A DNA stretch of 6,286 bases from positions 1 through 6,286 of the forward strand of contig CAZOHH010000103.1 of NCBI GenBank assembly GCA_964579735.1. The letters are read 5' to 3'. Positions 4,820 through 6,286 of this stretch are shown piece after piece. The translations under genes and the position numbers were made by a program. Position 1 is the first letter of the stretch; each line of letters begins with the position of its first letter. This DNA comes from CAILLO01 sp964579735. Lineage in GTDB: Bacteria > Bacillota > Clostridia > Saccharofermentanales > UBA5734. The notes under the pieces are model-generated. The model was not told where the DNA came from. It did no database searches and was given only the letters and a program-made list of their open reading frames with translations.

Positions 4820-6286
4820 TTGAAACGGCCAAATGCACTGCTTGCCTGCGCGATCTGCCTCTTCCTCGTCCTAGGAACCGGGCAGGATTTCCTTCGCCTC
4901 GAAACGGGAGTGTCCGCTCAGGTGCCGACCGATGCGGATGCCGCCTCCACCGGCCTTTCCGGTACGTTGTCCGGTCTGGAGGACTTCGAGACGGTCTCCG
5001 GAGTCCGCGCATTATCCGGCCAGGCCTCGGCGACAACGGGAAACGTCGTCGCGGTCGAGGTCTACCTCGATGGCCGCTACGCGCCGACGGTCCTGACCGA
5101 TGCGAACACGCCGGCAGTCACCTACGTCTGCACTCTCGACCCCGCGATCCTCGATGCCGGCCTGCACCGCGCCGAAGTCGTCGTCTACGGCGATGACGAC
5201 AGTCGCCGCCGCATCGCCGGGCGCTGGTTCACGGTTACCCCTTTCACGGAGTCCACGACGCTCGACGGACTCGTCTCCGGAGATGTGCTGACCTCGAACC
5301 GCACCGTCACCGCCCACCTCGTCGCCTCCACCGCGCCCGTCTCCTCCGTGGAGGTGCGCATCGACGGCGTGACCCGGCAGACCCTCGCCGTACCCACTCC
5401 TACGCGGAGACCCATCGTTTCATTCACGCTGGAACGCTCCGATTTCTCCACCGGACGCCATACCATGACCCTGGTGGCCATTGACGCGCAGGGGTCCGCC
5501 TCCATCGCCGCCGAGGCCTCCTTCCAGGTCCCGCGCGGCGGCGGCGCGCTCGACCAACCTGTAGACGAGGCGCTTGCAGGCAATGCGACCTTGTCCGGTT
5601 ACGTCCTCCACGGCAGCGAAGTCGTCTCCATCGAAGCCTACCTGAGCAGCGCCACGCTCGCGGAAACGCTGGTCTGGTCGGGAGCTCCCTCCCGCGCCCG
5701 GACTGAAACGGCTCTCGGCGCCGAGGTGCTCGCCACTTCCCCCAAGGGCTTCGCCTTCACACTCGACACGTCCGTCTATCCAGACGGCGCCTATACCCTG
5801 ACGATCAAGGCCGTCCCGGCTTCCGGCGCTACGACCGACGTCGAAACGCGAACGGTCTTCATCGACAACGCGAACGGGGTCCTTTTCAACGTATCCGTCG
5901 GCAGCACCGCGAATGGCCGTGCCGCCCCCACCACCGCCTCCGCCATCCTCGTGCTGGTCCCGTACGGCGCTCCCCTCGACATCCTCGCGGCCGTCGAAGG
6001 CCAGACCGTGACCGTCGGCGGAGTGATCGGCAACCTCTGGTACAAGGTCCGGTATCTCTCCACCGTCTGCTACGTCTACAGCGCCTACGTGAACACGAGT
6101 CCCTCCCTGCGCGACAATTCCATCTCCAGCATCGTCTTCGCAGGTCTGACCCCGTACGGCGGTGGGTTCGCGTATTCGAAGACCGATTACTCCGCCGTCA
6201 TCCCGAACGATACCGACCGGGTCCGCATCCAACGACTCTATCGCCACCCTGGAACCGGTCAGCCGACCTTGATCGTCGACGGGACA
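4820..6286 (+). CDS. secreted Ig-repeat / SH3b / cadherin-like protein, TTG start (3' end outside window)
   Basis: Exported, probably wall-associated protein; 489 codons are visible and the frame is open to the last base. It starts at TTG, right after an in-frame TGA, with AAGGTGGA just upstream. The N-terminus MKRPNALLACAICLFLVLG is a good signal-peptide start (positive residues, then hydrophobic 6-20), with possible cleavage after VSA33. Three Ig-like repeats follow (about 55-142, 145-236, 255-350), each with a V-x-V-E-V-x-L-D-G-type strand and a later G-x-H/Y-x-x-x-V strand. Next come a bacterial SH3 domain (about 357-425, core LWYKVR 406-411, ending YVYSAYV) and the first half of a cadherin-like beta sandwich (about 434 to the edge). 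SH3b and cadherin-like modules appear in the same order as in the glucosaminidase gene upstream, so it is probably a relative; whether it carries a catalytic domain is unknown because the end is missing. The next in-frame start, GTG at codon 31, lies beyond the hydrophobic segment and would lose the signal peptide. Confidence 0.8.
   Translation, partial: MKRPNALLACAICLFLVLGTGQDFLRLETGVSAQVPTDADAASTGLSGTLSGLEDFETVSGVRALSGQASATTGNVVAVEVYLDGRYAPTVLTDANTPAVTYVCTLDPAILDAGLHRAEVVVYGDDDSRRRIAGRWFTVTPFTESTTLDGLVSGDVLTSNRTVTAHLVASTAPVSSVEVRIDGVTRQTLAVPTPTRRPIVSFTLERSDFSTGRHTMTLVAIDAQGSASIAAEASFQVPRGGGALDQPVDEALAGNATLSGYVLHGSEVVSIEAYLSSATLAETLVWSGAPSRARTETALGAEVLATSPKGFAFTLDTSVYPDGAYTLTIKAVPASGATTDVETRTVFIDNANGVLFNVSVGSTANGRAAPTTASAILVLVPYGAPLDILAAVEGQTVTVGGVIGNLWYKVRYLSTVCYVYSAYVNTSPSLRDNSISSIVFAGLTPYGGGFAYSKTDYSAVIPNDTDRVRIQRLYRHPGTGQPTLIVDGT
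4982..5869 (+). repeat. three Ig-like repeats in the TTG-started protein
   Basis: Three protein-level repeats of roughly 90 residues each. The first strand motif reads VVAVEVYLDG (76-85), SSVEVRIDG (175-183) and VVSIEAYLS (268-276). The later motif reads GLHRAEVVVYGDD (114-126), GRHTMTLVAIDAQG (212-225) and DGAYTLTIKAVPASG (322-336). Motif spacing is 29 residues in repeats 1 and 2 and longer in repeat 3, which holds an insertion. A fourth copy sits in the glucosaminidase protein (VDFLLDG 232-238, GSHEVVVLARRADG 272-285). Such domains usually act as spacers or binding modules on exported proteins. Confidence 0.6.

Noticed and set aside
4841..4849. Lipobox-like LLAC (residues 7-10) in the TTG-started protein
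   Set aside because: The Cys is only at position 10, too close to the N-terminus for a normal lipoprotein signal peptide; the hydrophobic stretch continues after it.
4759..5196. 145-codon + strand frame starting ATG at 4759
   Set aside because: The product is arginine-rich with no recognisable domain and overlaps the TTG-started gene, whose frame gives a signal peptide and Ig-like repeats. The ATG falls in the AT-rich, promoter-like patch.
5420..6247. 275-codon open frame on the minus strand
   Set aside because: It is antisense to the Ig/SH3b/cadherin-like gene, with low-complexity Gly/Asp/Val composition, no signal or domain, and no ribosome site. It is a shadow of the real frame.
1..6286. 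tRNA/rRNA genes, CRISPR arrays, insertion sequences, prophage or defence genes
   Set aside because: No cloverleaf-like segment, regularly spaced direct repeats, transposase motif or terminal inverted repeats were seen; almost all of the window is accounted for by four protein genes.

Overview
The window is a high-GC bacterial segment of four genes, all on the + strand and tightly packed (gaps of 12, 36 and 133 bases). The first and last genes run off the window edges. No RNA genes, CRISPR array, transposon or phage functions are visible. The organism cannot be named from this sequence. The third gene's catalytic domain resembles multidomain glucosaminidase autolysins known mainly from Firmicutes. 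The DUF4214, cadherin-like and SH3 modules occur in several phyla, so a Firmicutes-related or other high-GC lineage is only a guess.

Layout. Positions 1-618 hold the 3' part of a YfbR-type 5'-deoxynucleotidase (cytoplasmic HD-domain nucleotide phosphatase). A strong Shine-Dalgarno overlapping its stop leads into 631-1929, a membrane glycosyltransferase of the ceramide glucosyltransferase-like group (GT2/GT21). In the same reading frame, 36 bases after that stop, comes 1966-4686. It is a 906-residue secreted protein with two DUF4214-like units, an Ig-like domain, a bacterial SH3 domain, a cadherin-like beta sandwich and a C-terminal N-acetylglucosaminidase domain with a recognisable catalytic Glu. 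After the only sizeable gap (4687-4819, with a possible promoter and a leader that could fold over the ribosome site) comes 4820-6286. This is a TTG-started secreted protein with three Ig-like repeats, an SH3 domain and the start of a second cadherin-like sandwich, cut by the window edge.

How they fit. The last two genes share the module order Ig-like, SH3b, cadherin-like sandwich, so the fourth is probably a relative of the third and may also end in a wall-hydrolase domain beyond the window. With the membrane glycosyltransferase, the locus looks like cell-envelope biology: glycolipid or glycan synthesis inside, wall binding and cutting outside. The YfbR gene is a housekeeping neighbour with no evident mechanistic link. 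I see no convincing evidence for a wholly new system. The most useful points are the TTG-started gene, the shared architecture, the non-canonical glycosyltransferase motif and the possible SD-masking leader.
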